The notes below the pieces were generated by a model, which had not been told where the DNA came from, did not search any database, and saw nothing but the letters and a program-made list of their open reading frames with translations. Shown here in pieces: positions 43,165-52,331 of a stretch of 57,416 bases of DNA. The translations under genes were made by a program, and so were the position numbers. This DNA comes from an uncultured Bacteroidia bacterium (GTDB taxonomy: Bacteria; Bacteroidota; Bacteroidia; Bacteroidales; Prolixibacteraceae). The first letter of the stretch is position 1; each line of letters opens with the position of its first letter. The stretch spans positions 1-57,416 of the forward strand of contig CAIVCR010000050.1 in NCBI GenBank assembly GCA_903904515.1. The letters are read 5' to 3'.

Positions 43165-45210
43165 TTAAAATCTCCAATTAATCAACCCTCTCAATTCAGT
43201 GCGTCGATTCCCATTGGTCACTTCATTTCCTGATCCCCAGGAGGATGCGCCAGTGTGTATTGTACAGCCTGATTTCAGGTAAAGGGAAACCCTTGAAGAT
43301 GGGCTCCATTTTAAGTTGATATAAAATCGCTGACCATTCCCATGAAACTCCGGTATGGAAAAGCTATAAAGCAAATCATTTTCGTACGAATAGATCCGCG
43401 AATTGTATCCCTCTGTATTAAAGAACGAATATCTAACCCATAATTTTAATTTCCGAAAAGGTGCAAATAGAATATCCTGAAACAGGAGAAATCCCTTTTC
43501 GTACGCTTTGTTAAAATAATAACCGGCATATTCAAAACGGGCACGAAGTGATACTTTTTCGCTCACCAGATATTCGGTTTGAACCCTTAGCTTTGTGGTG
43601 ACCTCATCGTAGTCAGCCTGAACACCTTCACTGGCCGATGTTTTTTGCGGTTTGGTTTCGTACTTCCACTTCACGTAGAAGGAGAACTTTCTTGTCAGTG
43701 CAATATCCATTTGAGCCATATAATCGCTCCCGCTTGATGGTGCTATGGTTGTATAAGTCAACCAGGGGAAGTGATAAAAATCAATATACCCAAAAATCTT
43801 AACTTTTGGGAATGGGCTGAACATCAAACCTGTGTACAGCCCAGTTTCGTTGTGATTCCCTGAACTCTCGGAAAGCGAACTGCCATAAAAAGCATGAAAC
43901 CCCGGATCGAAACAGCGAAAATAAGTTGACAAACAGAGTTGTGGATTGGCATGCCAGACAACTCCCTGAACTCCTCCCCCTCTGCCGTTTTTGGATAAAC
44001 CAGCTTCTCCAAAGATCTGAAAGTGATGTAGTGCAAGCTGATAATCAACGCCAAGATTAAGATTGTCTCGCCCTGCAAAATTTTTGGCTTTATAGCCTGA
44101 AGTTCCGGTACTCATTGGAAGATTAAACTGTTGCATCACCATCAATCCACCCAGTCGGAACCTGTTCAGCCTTAATTCACCGTACCCGCCGGCAATTTGC
44201 TCATTCAGACTTTTTTCATCCTCGGTTTCGGATAACGTGCGGTGATATCCCGAGGTTTGAAGCGATGTAAAATAACGGCTGCCGGTTGACGATTCGTTGA
44301 GAATATTGGCATCCCTGTTCTTGTTGGAATAAAAAAGGACAATTTTAAATGGTCCGTAACCAACAATTGTTGAGACACCCCTGAAAAAACGATTTTCGTC
44401 TGTAGAAGTGTAAGGTCGCACAGTTTGGCCAAACTTCAATATTCCCATGGTATTTGCTGACTTTCCCAAACCAACACCTCCACCAAAACTCACACCCTGA
44501 CCAACATTTAGCTGAAAATCACCCAGGGTAACCTGACGAAGTAACCCTTCCCCTTTCCAGGAAATGAATCCTGAATAATAGTCAAAACCCAGTTTATTAC
44601 TCCCGCTGAAAAACTGTTCCCCGGCGTCATTATCGGTAATCAGGCCGATTTCAAATTTTCGGGGAATTTCAAGATGATACCGGTTATACAAGGAGACTGG
44701 CAGACCGGGATATACAGCTCCTTTGGCATCAGAAACTGCGCGATATCCTTTTGCCTGGGGAAATGAGGTTTTAATCCGTGATATTAGATAATTACGTAAA
44801 CTCTTTTTCACACCAAACGAATCGGAAGGGACTTCATAGGTAATGAATGGAGACAACGATTTTACAACTTCAGGGTTGAAGCCTTCAATGGCAGCCAGTT
44901 CATAGTTAGAAACAACCAATCCGTATTTTTGCCGGTAGTTAATCAGGTTTTTAATCTGGCTAAAATCCAATAGATTTAGTCGGGTCAACTCCTCTTCGTT
45001 TGCACGATTAATATTGACGGGATGTTCCGCATTCGCTGTCAAATCCTCGAGAAGTACAGAGTTGTCAATATCCACCTCATCCGATTCGGCAATTGCCTCA
45101 ACGGCCTGTTCCATCTCCTTTTCCTTCTGACCATCATTGATCTGTGCGAATCCGGCATGAAATAACAACATTCCTAAAAACAGCAGGAGCCATCTCTTTA
45201 TCATTTTCAT
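43165..45210 (-). CDS. helix-hairpin-helix protein with predicted outer-membrane beta-barrel
   Basis: From ATG 45210 the protein has 681 residues. It has a signal peptide (MKMIKRWLLLFLGMLLFHAG, then FAQ) and an acidic stretch. Next come two helix-hairpin-helix units (INRANEEELTRLNLLDFSQI, and LAAIEGFNPEVVKSLSPFI) at about 65-120. A long region of alternating beta-strands rich in Tyr, Phe, Gly and Arg follows. The C-terminus is NWRF, a terminal aromatic typical of outer-membrane barrels. ComEA-like HhH units bind DNA in competence proteins, so a role in DNA binding at the envelope is possible but unproven. An upstream in-frame ATG at 45249 is unlikely because it precedes the signal peptide by 13 poor residues. 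Confidence 0.8.
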   Translation of the reverse strand: MKMIKRWLLLFLGMLLFHAGFAQINDGQKEKEMEQAVEAIAESDEVDIDNSVLLEDLTANAEHPVNINRANEEELTRLNLLDFSQIKNLINYRQKYGLVVSNYELAAIEGFNPEVVKSLSPFITYEVPSDSFGVKKSLRNYLISRIKTSFPQAKGYRAVSDAKGAVYPGLPVSLYNRYHLEIPRKFEIGLITDNDAGEQFFSGSNKLGFDYYSGFISWKGEGLLRQVTLGDFQLNVGQGVSFGGGVGLGKSANTMGILKFGQTVRPYTSTDENRFFRGVSTIVGYGPFKIVLFYSNKNRDANILNESSTGSRYFTSLQTSGYHRTLSETEDEKSLNEQIAGGYGELRLNRFRLGGLMVMQQFNLPMSTGTSGYKAKNFAGRDNLNLGVDYQLALHHFQIFGEAGLSKNGRGGGVQGVVWHANPQLCLSTYFRCFDPGFHAFYGSSLSESSGNHNETGLYTGLMFSPFPKVKIFGYIDFYHFPWLTYTTIAPSSGSDYMAQMDIALTRKFSFYVKWKYETKPQKTSASEGVQADYDEVTTKLRVQTEYLVSEKVSLRARFEYAGYYFNKAYEKGFLLFQDILFAPFRKLKLWVRYSFFNTEGYNSRIYSYENDLLYSFSIPEFHGNGQRFYINLKWSPSSRVSLYLKSGCTIHTGASSWGSGNEVTNGNRRTELRGLINWRF

Positions 45211-45554
45211 TATCTGACAGTTAAAATTAAATGTGAAAACTGTAGGCACACGAATATTTCGCCATTCTTCGGGGGGAAACCGGTCAGGAAATTAGGGGAT
45301 CGGGATAATGCCTGAAGAATCAGTTCAGTGAGAGGGTTATGATATAAACAATTGAAAATAAAATGCTTAAACGGTGCCTGGTCAGGTATGAGGTATGACA
45401 ACGAAACTAGTGGATTCGGTGCAAATGAGGCTTTGGTCGCGGTTAATTCTTTTTCGGCAATCTGAGTTTCATGTCCGATTGAATAACCCTTTAAAAGAAA
45501 GACGAAAATCACGGAGAGGGTTAGAAGAGCAGATTTTAAGTTGTCTTGCCTCAT
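45210..45554 (-). CDS. small hypothetical protein coupled to the HhH/barrel gene
   Basis: This 114-residue frame has one N-terminal hydrophobic segment (ALLTLSVIFVFLLKGYSIG), compatible with a signal peptide or membrane anchor, and no recognised domain after it. Its stop overlaps the start of the next gene as TAATG, the classical arrangement for translational coupling, which is the main argument that it is real. Residue composition in the second half is not typical of a folded domain. It could instead be a leader frame or a chance frame over the HhH gene's upstream region. Confidence 0.4.
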   Translation of the reverse strand: MRQDNLKSALLTLSVIFVFLLKGYSIGHETQIAEKELTATKASFAPNPLVSLSYLIPDQAPFKHFIFNCLYHNPLTELILQALSRSPNFLTGFPPKNGEIFVCLQFSHLILTVR

Positions 45555-45625
45555 CTAATGCCGGACGATCAAGCGCATAATTCTCCGGTCTTAAGTTTTC
45601 TGAAGAGGAATACTCAATAAACAAA

Positions 45626-45655
45626 AGAGGAGGCCATCGTTCGATCACCTCCTCT
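45626..45655 (-). terminator. terminator of purE
   Basis: AGAGGAGG and CCTCCTCT pair perfectly, with an inner ATCG/CGAT stem in the loop. On the minus strand the hairpin ends in TTTTGTTT. It lies about 35 bases behind the purE stop. Confidence 0.85.
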
Positions 45656-45691
45656 AATTTAAAGAAAAATAAAATAAAAAAGCGGTTTTTT

Positions 45692-46198
45692 TCAGTTTGT
45701 TTTGTATGGAAATTTCACTTTTGACAATTCGGCATTAGCCTCAACGATTTTAACCTTAAGCCTCTCTTTAAATTCAATAAGTTTGGTCATCAGCTGCTCA
45801 TCACCGGAGGCGATAATCTGAGCGGCTAATATTGCAGCATTTCCTGATCCGTTAAGTGCGACGGTTGCTACAGGAATGCCTGGAGGCATCTGCAGTATGG
45901 CAAGAATAGAGTCCCAGCCATCAAGGCTGGCATTTATAGGTACTCCGATTACGGGCAGCGGAGTCATTGCTGCAATAACTCCCGGCAGATGGGCCGCCAT
46001 CCCTGCGGCTGCAATAATCACCTTTATACCCCTGCCATAGGCCCCTTTGGCAAATTTCTCAACCTCTTCGGGTGTTCGGTGCGCTGAGAGGGCGTTCATT
46101 TCAAAAGGAATTTCAAAATCATTTAGAATCCGGGCAGCGCCCTCCATAACAGGAAGGTCAGATGTGCTGCCCATAATTATACTTACTTTTGGCTTCAT
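45692..46198 (-). CDS. purE: N5-carboxyaminoimidazole ribonucleotide mutase PurE
   Basis: PurE (class I) converts N5-CAIR to CAIR in purine synthesis and normally works after the ATP-dependent PurK, which is not in the window. The 168 residues match the family. The phosphate loop IIMGSTSDLPVM is followed by NALSAHRTPEE with the catalytic histidine, IIAAAGMAAHLPGVIAA, PVIGVPI, and LDGWDSILAILQMPPGIPVA. The gene is divergent from hpt, so purine synthesis and salvage share one intergenic region, although no regulator site is obvious there. Confidence 0.95.
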   Translation of the reverse strand: MKPKVSIIMGSTSDLPVMEGAARILNDFEIPFEMNALSAHRTPEEVEKFAKGAYGRGIKVIIAAAGMAAHLPGVIAAMTPLPVIGVPINASLDGWDSILAILQMPPGIPVATVALNGSGNAAILAAQIIASGDEQLMTKLIEFKERLKVKIVEANAELSKVKFPYKTN

Positions 46199-46252
46199 TT
46201 TTTATGATTAAAGTTTGTTTTATGTTACAAAGTTTTTCCTATTTTTACACAA

Positions 46253-46260
46253 CAAAATTA
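46253..46260 (-). promoter_or_regulatory. candidate -7 box for purE
   Basis: The minus strand reads TAATTTTG, matching TAnnTTTG, 55 bases upstream of the purE ATG. No -33 element is clear. Confidence 0.35.
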
Positions 46261-46333
46261 AGCTTTTTTGTACAATTGGAGACTGTTACCCGATCATCTC
46301 CGGTTATTTTTAAGATGTAGTAAAAAGAAACCC

Positions 46334-46341
46334 TATCTTTG
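46334..46341 (+). promoter_or_regulatory. candidate -7 box for hpt
   Basis: TATCTTTG matches TAnnTTTG and lies about 100 bases before the hpt ATG, giving a leader of about 90 bases. No -33 TTTG is evident. Confidence 0.45.
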
Positions 46342-46439
46342 TACGCTTAATTCGGGCGTCTATCATGTAGACTGAATTATTAGTTTAAGATATATGTTAC
46401 CCAGTATAATATTCCCGATCCGGGATAATAAAGAGACGA

Positions 46440-46994
46440 ATGAAACGTATTAAGCTTTGGGATGAAGAGTTTGAGATCTCGATTCCTCATTCCGAGATTC
46501 AATTAGCTATCAAGAGGATAGCTGATAAAATGAAGGTCGACCTCGAAGGTAAAGAGACACTATTTATTTGCATTCTGAACGGAGCCTTCATGTTTGCATC
46601 TGAATTAATGAAAGCGGTGGAACTAACCGATGCTGAAATCTCCTTTTTAAAGCTCTCTTCCTACTCAGGAGCCAATTCAACGGGAGAAATCAAGGAGTTA
46701 ATTGGACTGAACGAGGTAATTACAGGACGAACGGTAGTAATTATTGAAGACATTGTCGATTCGGGTCAGACGATTAAAGAGGTATTAAACCAGCTCCTTT
46801 CCAAAGGAGCCCGTGAGGTGAAAGTTGCCACATTACTTTTTAAACCACAAGCCTTAAAAGTGGATATTACGCTGGATTATGTCGGTCTGGAGATCCCAAA
46901 TGATTTCATTGTGGGATTCGGGCTTGATTACGACCGCAGGGGGCGCAATCTGAAAGATATATACTCGCTGGTAAAAGAACAATTCAAGAATTAA
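46440..46994 (+). CDS. hpt: hypoxanthine phosphoribosyltransferase
   Basis: Hpt salvages hypoxanthine (and usually guanine) with PRPP. The 184 residues are full length. ETLFICILNGAFMFASELM is followed by the flexible-loop segment LKLSSYSGANSTGEIKE, the PRPP-binding motif VVIIEDIVDSGQTI, KVATLLFKPQALK, and the base-binding end VGFGLDYDRRGRNL. It begins the hpt-adk-obgE-PAP2 run on the plus strand; adk starts 10 bases after its stop. Divergent purE lies upstream. Confidence 0.95.
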   Translation: MKRIKLWDEEFEISIPHSEIQLAIKRIADKMKVDLEGKETLFICILNGAFMFASELMKAVELTDAEISFLKLSSYSGANSTGEIKELIGLNEVITGRTVVIIEDIVDSGQTIKEVLNQLLSKGAREVKVATLLFKPQALKVDITLDYVGLEIPNDFIVGFGLDYDRRGRNLKDIYSLVKEQFKN

Positions 46995-47004
46995 TACTAT
47001 ACAA

Positions 47005-47607
47005 ATGCTTAATTTAGTGCTGTTTGGCCCTCCAGGGGCTGGTAAAGGTACTCAGGCTATTCTGTTGGCCAAAACATTCAATTTAGTGCACATATCGACC
47101 GGCGATCTATTACGGCAGGAAATCGCGGCAAAAACTGAGCTCGGACGTGTTGCCGGTGAATTAATCGATAAGGGTGAATTGGTTTCTGACGAGATCGTGA
47201 TTTCGATGATCGAAGCACGACTGAAAAAGCCAAGGTGTACTGTAGGATTTATTTTTGATGGCTTTCCCCGGACTGTAGCTCAGGCTCAGGCTCTTGACAA
47301 GTTATTGACAAAGCATCACTCAAAGGTTTCAGTCATGCTGTGCCTGGTTGTAGAAAAGGAGGAACTGATCAATAGATTACACATAAGAGGCTTAACATCA
47401 GGTAGATGCGACGACCTTGAAACCTCTACAATTGAACATCGCATCGATATCTATAATGAAAAAACATCTCCCCTTATCAAATATTACGATACCCAGGGCA
47501 AATATTTTCCAATTCATGGGATGGGAACAATTGATGAGATTACGGAGAATTTAACCCAGGCAGTTAAGAGGTTTCACACAAAACCACAAGCTGCTGTCAG
47601 TAAATAA
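47005..47607 (+). CDS. adk: adenylate kinase, short form
   Basis: Adk interconverts ATP + AMP and 2 ADP, keeping adenylate pools balanced. The 200 residues contain the P-loop FGPPGAGKGTQA at about 7-18, the AMP-binding ISTGDLLRQEI, GFIFDGFPRTVAQAQAL, and the arginine-bearing RLHIRGLTSGRCDD. The LID is the short type without the zinc-binding cysteine domain, matching the length below 210. hpt ends 10 bases upstream, implying cotranscription. A possible terminator and a separate promoter box precede obgE. Confidence 0.95.
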   Translation: MLNLVLFGPPGAGKGTQAILLAKTFNLVHISTGDLLRQEIAAKTELGRVAGELIDKGELVSDEIVISMIEARLKKPRCTVGFIFDGFPRTVAQAQALDKLLTKHHSKVSVMLCLVVEKEELINRLHIRGLTSGRCDDLETSTIEHRIDIYNEKTSPLIKYYDTQGKYFPIHGMGTIDEITENLTQAVKRFHTKPQAAVSK

Positions 47608-47620
47608 ATACATTCCTGAT

Positions 47621-47675
47621 ACTCCTGATTCAACGTCTGTCTGCCAAAGAGATGGGAAGTTTCAGGAGTTTTATA
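47621..47675 (+). terminator. possible terminator between adk and obgE
   Basis: ACTCCTGA and TCAGGAGT form an 8-base stem followed by TTTATA, but the loop is long (about 33 bases). It may be a weak or partial terminator. Confidence 0.4.
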
Positions 47676-47694
47676 ATATTTCGCTTTAAGAGTG

Positions 47695-47702
47695 TACCTT
47701 TG
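47695..47702 (+). promoter_or_regulatory. candidate -7 box for obgE
   Basis: TACCTTTG matches TAnnTTTG, 22 bases before the obgE ATG. Together with the upstream hairpin it suggests obgE can be transcribed separately from hpt-adk. Confidence 0.5.
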
Positions 47703-47724
47703 TCCTCTTATTTAAGTTTTTAAA

Positions 47725-48711
47725 ATGGATTCGAATTTTGTCGACTATGTAAAGATAATGTGCCGGTCGGGGCACGGAGGACCTGGTTCACGCCACTTCA
47801 GGCGCGAGAAATTTTCACCCAAGGGTGGTCCCGATGGTGGAGATGGCGGACGCGGAGGTCATATCATCCTGCGTGGGAATAAACAAATGTGGACACTTCT
47901 TCACCTCAAATACAGGAAACACATCATCGCAGAATATGGCGGATCAGGAGGAAAATCACGTAGTACCGGAAAAGACGGTGAAGATATCTACCTGGATGTC
48001 CCGCTGGGAACAATAGCTAAAGATGCCGAAACCGGCGAGGTACTCTTTGAAATCAATACCGAAGGTGAAACGATCATCCTGGCCAAAGGGGGACGTGGCG
48101 GTCTTGGAAATACCCACTTCAAATCACCAACCATGCAAACCCCGCGGTTTGCTCAACCGGGTGAGGATTTCGAGGAGGGTTGGAAGATCCTTGAGCTCAA
48201 GATCCTGGCAGATGTTGGTCTGGTTGGTTTCCCTAATGCCGGAAAGTCGACCCTGCTTTCAAAAGTTTCTGCTGCAAAACCTGAAATCGCCGATTATCCG
48301 TTCACTACCCTGGTTCCAAACCTGGGAATAGTTGCCTATCGTGATAATCAATCATTTATTATGGCGGATATCCCCGGAATAATTGAAGGAGCACACGAGG
48401 GCAAAGGTCTTGGCTTAAGATTCCTGCGGCACATCGAAAGAAATTCAATCCTTCTTTTCCTGATCCCGGCAGATAGTCCAAACCATATGAATGAATACCA
48501 AATCCTGCTAAACGAACTCCATCAATTTAACCCTGATCTTCTGGATAAACAGCGTATTATCGCTATTTCAAAAAGCGATCTGCTCGACCAGGATTTAATG
48601 AATGACATCAGCAAGGAGATGAAAGATATTCCTCATATCTTCTTCTCATCATTTCTTGAAAGGGGACTGGTTGAGTTAAAAGATCTGATCTGGAAATCTC
48701 TCAATAGCTAA
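47725..48711 (+). CDS. obgE: GTPase Obg
   Basis: Obg is an essential GTPase that binds the large ribosomal subunit and takes part in ribosome assembly and stress control. The 328 residues have the glycine-rich Obg domain (about 1-158; [38 protein letters not shown] and [17 protein letters not shown]). The G domain has G1 [12 protein letters not shown]3 [12 protein letters not shown], and G4 as ISKSDL in place of the usual NKxD, a common variant in this phylum. No C-terminal OCT domain follows. PAP2 starts 13 bases after the stop. Confidence 0.97.
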   Translation: MDSNFVDYVKIMCRSGHGGPGSRHFRREKFSPKGGPDGGDGGRGGHIILRGNKQMWTLLHLKYRKHIIAEYGGSGGKSRSTGKDGEDIYLDVPLGTIAKDAETGEVLFEINTEGETIILAKGGRGGLGNTHFKSPTMQTPRFAQPGEDFEEGWKILELKILADVGLVGFPNAGKSTLLSKVSAAKPEIADYPFTTLVPNLGIVAYRDNQSFIMADIPGIIEGAHEGKGLGLRFLRHIERNSILLFLIPADSPNHMNEYQILLNELHQFNPDLLDKQRIIAISKSDLLDQDLMNDISKEMKDIPHIFFSSFLERGLVELKDLIWKSLNS

Positions 48712-48724
48712 ATAGTATGAAATT

Positions 48725-49420
48725 ATGGAAATTCTTAATCTTTTAAAAAGCTGGGATAAAGATCTTTTCCTCTATTTGAACGGAATTCATAGTCCTTTGT
48801 GGGACTATTGCATGACCTTATTTACGCTGACCCCAACGTGGTTGCTGTTTTACGGCATAATCTTACTTGTAATAATCAGAAAATACGAGAAGAAATCTCT
48901 GCTTATCATTCTATCCATTGCCCTGTTGATCCTTTGCTCCGATCAGCTGGCGGGAGTGTTAAAGCATACGATTCAGCGTCTGCGGCCATCAAATGATCCT
49001 TCAATCAGTCAGCTTGTGCATCTTTTTTTCAATAAAGGGGGTGAATTTGGTTTTGTTTCCGCACATGCGGCTAATACTTTTGCGTTTGCAACTTTCTCGA
49101 TGCTTCTTTTCCGTAACAGCCGGTACACCCTGTTTATTCTCCCCTGGGCTGCCTTAATTGCCTATAGCAGGATCTATTTAGGGGTTCATTATCCGGGCGA
49201 TGTTCTGGGAGGAGCAATTCTGGGTATTCTGGTTGGTATACTAATTTTCAAATTACTTATTTATACTGAATTAAAACTAAATCCGGTGAACCTTATTTCC
49301 AGAAACCCCATGAAGGGGAAGGATGCAAACCGAATAATTATTACAGGGCTGTTTATAATGATTATATCCATAAGTGTGATTACCCTGTTACTTCAAAATA
49401 ATCTTATTGTTGCCAGGTAA
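48725..49420 (+). CDS. PAP2-family membrane phosphatase
   Basis: The 231 residues make a polytopic PAP2 protein with about six helices. The phosphatase motifs are KHTIQRLRPSND (K-x6-RP), FGFVSAHAANTFAFA (PSGH-like, here VSAHA), and YSRIYLGVHYPGDVLGGA (SR-x5-H-x3-D). Members dephosphorylate undecaprenyl pyrophosphate, phosphatidic acid or lipid A. The VSAH variant, with valine in place of proline, is seen in lipid phosphatases. It follows obgE by 13 bases, probably on the same transcript. The substrate is uncertain, with undecaprenyl pyrophosphate recycling the leading guess. Confidence 0.88.
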   Translation: MEILNLLKSWDKDLFLYLNGIHSPLWDYCMTLFTLTPTWLLFYGIILLVIIRKYEKKSLLIILSIALLILCSDQLAGVLKHTIQRLRPSNDPSISQLVHLFFNKGGEFGFVSAHAANTFAFATFSMLLFRNSRYTLFILPWAALIAYSRIYLGVHYPGDVLGGAILGILVGILIFKLLIYTELKLNPVNLISRNPMKGKDANRIIITGLFIMIISISVITLLLQNNLIVAR

Positions 49421-49483
49421 GGCTGAATACACCTAACAAGCCATACGATAATTCACAGCCACAATGCTCACACAGACAGCGTG

Positions 49484-49738
49484 TTATCTTAATATCTTCT
49501 TCATCACAGGCTTTTGATCAGGAGCCGGTCCACGCTTGTAAATAATCAATCCGTTCAGAAAATTGCGTAAAAGCTGGTCACCACAGGGTTTAAAATTTGG
49601 ATGATCCTCTGTGCGAAAGATTGCCCCCAATTCACTCTCTGTAATATTAAAATCAACCAGTTTAAGTATTGTTATAATATCTGTGTTTTTCAGACTAAGT
49701 GCAACACGAAGCTTTTTTAGTATATCGTTATTATCCAT
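49484..49738 (-). CDS. DUF1456 protein (YehS-like)
   Basis: The 84 residues hold one copy and part of a second of the DUF1456 repeat. The opening is MDNNDILKKLRVALSLKNTD with the following ITILKLVDFNITESELGAIF, and then FKPCGDQLLRNFLNGLIIYK. The E. coli relative YehS is about 150 residues with two such repeats, so this is a shortened version. The fold is helical and the role is unknown. It lies between PAP2 (convergent) and glnN (same strand, but separated by a terminator), with its own candidate -7 box. Confidence 0.75.
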   Translation of the reverse strand: MDNNDILKKLRVALSLKNTDIITILKLVDFNITESELGAIFRTEDHPNFKPCGDQLLRNFLNGLIIYKRGPAPDQKPVMKKILR

Positions 49739-49829
49739 GGGAAAGAAATTAAATGATTTGACAGCGGTACAACGTAATTGAAAGTATAAATCGTCTTTTA
49801 ATCAGAATGGAATTATAAAGTCCGCGGTG

Positions 49830-49837
49830 CAAATTTA
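49830..49837 (-). promoter_or_regulatory. candidate -7 box for the DUF1456 gene
   Basis: The minus strand reads TAAATTTG, matching TAnnTTTG, just downstream of the glnN terminator and about 90 bases before the DUF1456 ATG. Confidence 0.4.
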
Positions 49838-49850
49838 CTAAAACCATTAA

Positions 49851-49880
49851 AAAAGCCACCCTTTTTGAGGATGGCTTTTA
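49851..49880 (-). terminator. terminator of glnN
   Basis: AAAAGCCA and TGGCTTTT pair around a loop, with T-rich sequence following on the minus strand. It lies about 25 bases beyond the glutamine synthetase stop. Confidence 0.75.
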
Positions 49881-49903
49881 AATTGTATACCAATTATTAT
49901 GGT

Positions 49904-52093
49904 TTATCTGGTGAAAAGCAATTCGCGGTATTTTGGTAATGGCCAGTACTCATTGTCAACAACCTCTTCAAGCTTGTCGATATGGTAACGGATTGTACTA
50001 AGATAAGGACGAACAGTTTTATCATAAGCAAAAGCTTTATCTTTTCCATGTTCAATCAGATTGGCAGCCTTGCGGGCATCTCTCATCTCGTTAACCTGTG
50101 CTTTAATTGTGGAGATATGTCCGGAAATTTTCCGGATCAAATCCAGACGGGCACCTGCCAGCTCAGTAAATTCCTCTTCAGAGAAAATCTCTTTCAGTCC
50201 TCTTACATTGTCGATTAATGTGGTCTGATAAGAAATGGCAGTTGGAACGATATGATTAATTGCGATATCTCCAAGTACACGTGATTCAATCTGGATTTTC
50301 TTCATGAATTTCTCCATTTCCACCTCAACACGGGCTTCAATTTCGATAGAAGTAAATATTCCAAGATCAGAGAATACTTTACGTGATTTATCAGTAAGGT
50401 ATGCTTCAAGTGCTTCAGGAACGTTCTTGATATTGGTTAATCCGCGACGTGCAGCCTCATCAGCCCACTCCTGACTGTACCCATTACCGTCAAAGCGAAC
50501 CGACTTACATTCAATAATGTATTTTTTCAATACCTGGAAGATCGCTTCATCTTTCTTGATATCTTTCTCAATCAATGCATCCACATCTTTCTTGAACTGA
50601 ATCAACTGGGAAGCCACAACCGAGTTAAGGGCTATCATTGCAGAGGCACAGTTCGCAGATGAACCCACAGCGCGGAATTCAAATCTGTTTCCTGTAAATG
50701 CAAAAGGAGATGTACGGTTACGATCGGTGTTATCTAAAAGGATCTCAGGAATACGACCAATATTGAGTTTAAGTGACGTTTTTTCGTCAGGGGTCATTTT
50801 CCGGTCATTCACATTATCTTCCAAAAGATCGAGCATCCTGTTTACCTCTGTACCAAGGAAGGAAGAGATAATTGCAGGTGGTGCTTCGTTAGCTCCTAAA
50901 CGATGTGAATTGCTTGCAGATACAATGGAAGCACGCAGTAAATCCTGATTGTCATAAACCGCTTTAATTGTATTTACAATAAAGGTCAGGAACTGAAGGT
51001 TGGATTTTGGGTTCTTCCCCGGAGAGTAAAGGTTTACTCCGGTATTTGTTGAAAGTGACCAGTTATTGTGTTTTCCTGAACCGTTGATCCCGGCAAATGG
51101 TTTTTCGTGTAACAGTACGCAGAAACCATGATGACGTGCAATCTTAGCCATCAGGTCCATGATCAACTGATTATGGTCGTTAGCAAGATTTACTTCTTCA
51201 AATATAGGGGCAAGTTCAAACTGATTAGGTGCCACCTCGTTATGACGTGTTTTGCAAGGAATACCCAGCTTATAGGCCTCGTTTTCAAGGTCTTCCATAA
51301 ACATGGCAACACGTTCAGGAATTGAACCGAAATAATGATCTTCCAACTGCTGATCTTTCGCAGAAGAGTGTCCCATTAAGGTACGACCTGTAAGCATAAG
51401 GTCTGGTCGTGCATAATACAATGCCTCATCGACAAGAAAATATTCCTGTTCCCAGCCAAGGTTTGCATTAACCTGGGTTACATTTTTATCAAAAAACTGG
51501 CAAACTTCAACGGCAGCCTTATCGACAGCGTTTAGAGCCTTTAATAATGGAGCTTTATAATCGAGTGCTTCACCGGTATAAGAAATAAATACTGTAGGAA
51601 TAGAAAGTGTTGTACCTACAATAAATGCAGGGGAAGAAACATCCCATGCAGTATAACCTCTTGCTTCAAAAGTATTACGGATACCACCGCTTGGGAAAGA
51701 GGAAGCATCAGGCTCCTGCTGTGCAAGCAATTTACCGGAGAAACTTTCAACTACACCGCCAAGTTCTGAATGATCAATAAATGCATCATGCTTTTCAGCT
51801 GTACCATCAGTTAATGGATGAAACCAGTGCGTATAATGTGTTGCACCATTTTCCATCGCCCATGCTTTCATTCCAATGGCTACCTGATCCGCAATCTTAC
51901 GATCAATGGTTGTTCCATTATCAATAGCATCGATAATCCCTTTGAACGATTCTTTTGACAAATATTTCTTCATCTTGGGGCGGTCAAAAACCAACATCCC
52001 ATAATAATCAGAGGTGAGGTTTTCCTCCCTTTTCACCGCAACGGGTTTTCTGGAATTAACAACCTCTAGAGCCTTAAATCTCAATGTAGCCAT
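49904..52093 (-). CDS. glnN: type III glutamine synthetase
   Basis: Glutamine synthetase makes glutamine from glutamate, ammonia and ATP. At 729 residues this is the large type III (GlnN) form, a dodecamer typical of Bacteroidota and cyanobacteria. Characteristic segments are GGIRNTFEARGYTAWD, the metal site in NLGWEQEYFLVDEALYY, HNEVAPNQFELAPIFEEVNL, the ATP/glutamate site FAGINGSGKHNNWSLSTNTG, and the long C-terminal helical extension absent from types I and II. The start at 52093 leaves the usual MATLRFKALE N-terminus. It is monocistronic and ended by a clear hairpin. The upstream 238 bases to the dipeptidase stop are AT-rich with no clear nitrogen-control site. Confidence 0.97.
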   Translation of the reverse strand: MATLRFKALEVVNSRKPVAVKREENLTSDYYGMLVFDRPKMKKYLSKESFKGIIDAIDNGTTIDRKIADQVAIGMKAWAMENGATHYTHWFHPLTDGTAEKHDAFIDHSELGGVVESFSGKLLAQQEPDASSFPSGGIRNTFEARGYTAWDVSSPAFIVGTTLSIPTVFISYTGEALDYKAPLLKALNAVDKAAVEVCQFFDKNVTQVNANLGWEQEYFLVDEALYYARPDLMLTGRTLMGHSSAKDQQLEDHYFGSIPERVAMFMEDLENEAYKLGIPCKTRHNEVAPNQFELAPIFEEVNLANDHNQLIMDLMAKIARHHGFCVLLHEKPFAGINGSGKHNNWSLSTNTGVNLYSPGKNPKSNLQFLTFIVNTIKAVYDNQDLLRASIVSASNSHRLGANEAPPAIISSFLGTEVNRMLDLLEDNVNDRKMTPDEKTSLKLNIGRIPEILLDNTDRNRTSPFAFTGNRFEFRAVGSSANCASAMIALNSVVASQLIQFKKDVDALIEKDIKKDEAIFQVLKKYIIECKSVRFDGNGYSQEWADEAARRGLTNIKNVPEALEAYLTDKSRKVFSDLGIFTSIEIEARVEVEMEKFMKKIQIESRVLGDIAINHIVPTAISYQTTLIDNVRGLKEIFSEEEFTELAGARLDLIRKISGHISTIKAQVNEMRDARKAANLIEHGKDKAFAYDKTVRPYLSTIRYHIDKLEEVVDNEYWPLPKYRELLFTR

Positions 52094-52331
52094 AATTAGT
52101 GATATTTAACGATTAAATTTACTTTTCTAAAATTTTTGGCTAAAATACACTTTTTTCAAATTCACCCCCGTTTTTTATCCAATATTTTTAAATATTCATA
52201 TTATTTTAACATTAAAGCCTGAAATATCACGAATATCATGGATGTTTTTCCATTTTCATCTTCATTTATATCAGTTTTGATGCTTTCAGAGCCTGATACT
52301 TCATTTTAAGATCACCCCTTTTACTTAAGAA

